64,000 nt of DNA from assembly GCA_012519055.1 (NCBI GenBank), contig JAAYQU010000037.1, positions 1 through 64,000 of the forward strand, in the 5' to 3' direction. The notes under the pieces were generated by a model, which was not told the origin of the DNA, made no database searches, and saw nothing but the letters and a program-made list of their open reading frames with translations. This document shows positions 62,384-64,000 of this stretch, piece after piece. A program made the position numbers and the translations under genes. The stretch is from Bacteroidales bacterium. GTDB taxonomy: Bacteria; Bacteroidota; Bacteroidia; Bacteroidales; Salinivirgaceae. Each line of letters begins with the position of its first letter. Position 1 is the stretch's first letter.

Positions 62384-62508
62384 AATTAGCAATGAACAAT
62401 GTGCAATTAACAATTAATCAATTGATTATCATCAATTGCCACGACTTTTAAGTCGTGGAACAGATTGACACATGTTTATGGGATTTAGCCCAAGTTTAAA
62501 GATACCGC
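62384..62508. repeat. REP-like two-hairpin element, copy D (inverted)
   Basis: Inverted relative to copies A-C: ATTG-rich flank, CCACGACTT-TT-AAGTCGTGG (62439-62458), CAGATTGACACATGTTTATG, degenerate GGGATTTAGCCC, then CAAGTTTAAAG. It fills the gap between the convergent Crp/Fnr and dnaG genes. Confidence 0.7.
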
Positions 62509-62509
62509 C

Positions 62510-64000
62510 TTAGAATATTGAACGTGAGCCATATTCTGATGATAGTTGCTTTTTAATCTGATTTATTCTGTTCAGTTTATCAAAAACTATTGCAAGCTCC
62601 TCTTCTTGAATATTGGGGTCTTTTAATTTTTTAGACAATTCCTTTTGTAATCGTTTAAGTCTTCGCCACTTATACTCGTTTGTGATTTTGTGAATTGCTT
62701 TTGCAAGCTGTAGCTCTTCGGCAACTGGATTTATTGTGTCTCGCTCCCATATTTTTGAAAGAGTGTGTCCGGGTGCTAGTATTTCAGAGGCTTTTATTGA
62801 AATCTCTATTTCTGGATTATGGGTAAAGTAGTATCGCGAGAGTGGCACATTCTTCTTTAACGAATCGCTATAAATGGAGAAAATTTTTGCTAAAGTACTG
62901 TCGAGCGGCACCATATCGTCACGTTCAAGCTCTTCAACAATAAACTCAGCTACAGTAATATAGGTCTGGCTTTTCGACTCAATATCAGATTCAACTGTAA
63001 AAACATCACGCTCGCCATATTCGAGCATAAAACGAATTAATTCAATTTCTGTTACGGCAATCTCATTGTATACGGAGCTGGTTTTTCCCATTTTTCCAAC
63101 ATCAGATGTTTCTGCTGAAACAGCCTCATCGGGTTTTATTTGACTTTCGCTCTGAGCCTTAAGAAATTCCTTTTGGTCGCGCTTTTTTATGATTTTATTC
63201 GTAGCACTGTGTAAAACATCTTCGGAAATATCCAACATACGGCTACACTCCTGAATATAAACACTACGCGTAATCATATTTGGAATACACGATATTGATT
63301 GCACTATATCATTGACCATCGACGCTTTTTTAATAGGATCGCCTTTGGCATCATCAAGCATCAACTTAACTTTAAAGCGGATAAAGTCGGTTTCATTCTT
63401 GTTTATGTAATCAACAAACGCACTTGCGCTGTTTTTGCGCGCAAACGAGTCAGGGTCTTCTCCATCGGGCAAAAGACACACTTTAACGTTTAACCCTTCG
63501 GTAAGAATCATGTCAATACCGCGCAACGAAGCCTTAATCCCTGCACTATCGCCATCGTAAAGGACTGTCAGATTTTGCGTAAAACGTCTAATAAGGCGTA
63601 TCTGTTCGGTAGTTAACGATGTTCCTGACGAGGCTACTACGTTTTCTACTCCACACTGGTGCATACTTAAAACATCGGTATATCCCTCGACAAGAAAACA
63701 GGAGTCGTTTTGAGTTATCGCTCTGCGGGACTGGTAGATACCATACAGTACTTTACTTTTTTGATATAAAACTGTTTCAGGCGAATTTAAATATTTGGCT
63801 ATGTTGCTCTCCTTTTGCATAGTACGCCCACCAAAGCCAATTGTTTGCCCCGTTATTCCCTGAATGGGAAATATTACTCTGTCATAAAAGCGGTCGTAAA
63901 GGGTACCATTTCTCTCAATCGACATACCACTTTCAGTTAAAACATCAGCTTTAAATCCCTTTTTTAGTGCGGCTTGCGAAAAGGCTCTACGATCTGATGG
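62510..64000 (-). CDS. dnaG: DNA primase, N-terminal part outside window
   Basis: Primase synthesising RNA primers for replication. The open frame continues to the window edge at 64000, so only the last 496 residues are present; the zinc-binding N-terminal domain is missing. The RNA-polymerase core begins near the edge (DRFYDRVIFPIQGITGQTIGFGGR). The Toprim motifs are clear: LVEGYTDVLSMHQCG with the catalytic Glu, then VLYDGDSAGIKASLRG and LLPDGEDPDSFARK. The C-terminal region is mostly helical and less conserved, as usual. An internal ATG at 63925 is not the start. Confidence 0.96.
   Translation of the reverse strand, partial: PSDRRAFSQAALKKGFKADVLTESGMSIERNGTLYDRFYDRVIFPIQGITGQTIGFGGRTMQKESNIAKYLNSPETVLYQKSKVLYGIYQSRRAITQNDSCFLVEGYTDVLSMHQCGVENVVASSGTSLTTEQIRLIRRFTQNLTVLYDGDSAGIKASLRGIDMILTEGLNVKVCLLPDGEDPDSFARKNSASAFVDYINKNETDFIRFKVKLMLDDAKGDPIKKASMVNDIVQSISCIPNMITRSVYIQECSRMLDISEDVLHSATNKIIKKRDQKEFLKAQSESQIKPDEAVSAETSDVGKMGKTSSVYNEIAVTEIELIRFMLEYGERDVFTVESDIESKSQTYITVAEFIVEELERDDMVPLDSTLAKIFSIYSDSLKKNVPLSRYYFTHNPEIEISIKASEILAPGHTLSKIWERDTINPVAEELQLAKAIHKITNEYKWRRLKRLQKELSKKLKDPNIQEEELAIVFDKLNRINQIKKQLSSEYGSRSIF

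Overview
This window is low-GC DNA (my estimate is 35-40% G+C) from a member of the Bacteroidota, most probably the order Bacteroidales. The signs are a fused lpxC-fabZ gene followed by lpxA, a single fused secDF gene, a fused ResB/CcsA cytochrome c assembly gene, the fabF-rnc pair, the ileS-dksA-lspA-secDF order, a FISUMP-domain protein, PD40 and phosphate-porin-like envelope proteins, and many upstream sequences matching the Bacteroidota promoter element TAnnTTTG (about -7), some with a TTG/TTTG element 18-20 bases upstream. No rRNA, tRNA, CRISPR array, transposase or integrase gene is visible.

Layout. 1-7,050: 3' part of fabF, rnc, a small IPExxxVDY-like protein, a TlpA-like thioredoxin, a TPR/OmpA-like lipoprotein, an ACP phosphodiesterase homologue and a cyclic 2,3-diphosphoglycerate synthase homologue. 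7,050-17,900: accessory and envelope genes (HsdR-N-like nuclease-fold protein, GNAT acetyltransferase, PD40 protein, M23 peptidase overlapping anmK, PhzF protein, iron alcohol dehydrogenase, S41 peptidase). 17,900-25,200: a DinD-like antirepressor homologue, then a divergent respiratory block of an 11-haem membrane-anchored cytochrome c, an OprO/P-like porin and a CcsBA-type haem lyase. 25,200-41,300: mostly housekeeping genes (rsmI, zinc peptidase, threonine dehydrogenase, gamma carbonic anhydrase, LolD-like ATPase, secDF, lspA, dksA-like, ileS) plus a large dCache-HAMP-GAF-PAS-haemerythrin sensor with no recognisable output domain. 41,500-42,700: an Mrr restriction gene bounded by inverted repeats and followed by a GC-rich imperfect palindrome, resembling a small mobile cassette.

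42,741-56,345 (minus strand) is the most coherent block: fourteen co-directional genes covering lysine fermentation. KamA converts lysine to beta-lysine, KamDE to 3,5-diaminohexanoate, Kdd oxidises and deaminates it, Kce cleaves the product with acetyl-CoA, and Kal removes ammonia from 3-aminobutyryl-CoA to give crotonyl-CoA. KamB and KamC are the likely KamDE reactivation proteins. Acetoacetate is presumably activated by the CoA-transferase, whose two subunits are separated by a thiolase, a MaoC-type hydratase and an acetoacetyl-CoA-reductase-like SDR, an apparent (R)-3-hydroxybutyryl-CoA branch. A FISUMP-domain protein and REP-like hairpin repeats interrupt the kam genes. No butyryl-CoA dehydrogenase or Etf gene is in the window.

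56,500-64,000: purine nucleoside phosphorylase, a PAP2 phosphatase, lpxC-fabZ, lpxA, a tandem universal stress protein, a Crp/Fnr regulator, and dnaG running off the right edge.

The most novel-looking items are the 11-haem cytochrome/porin/CcsBA block, the (R)-hydroxyacyl branch and FISUMP insertion in the lysine operon, the Mrr cassette-like element, and a family of REP-like two-hairpin repeats with at least four copies, two inside the lysine operon. All functional calls rest on motif and family recognition by eye; no database search was run.
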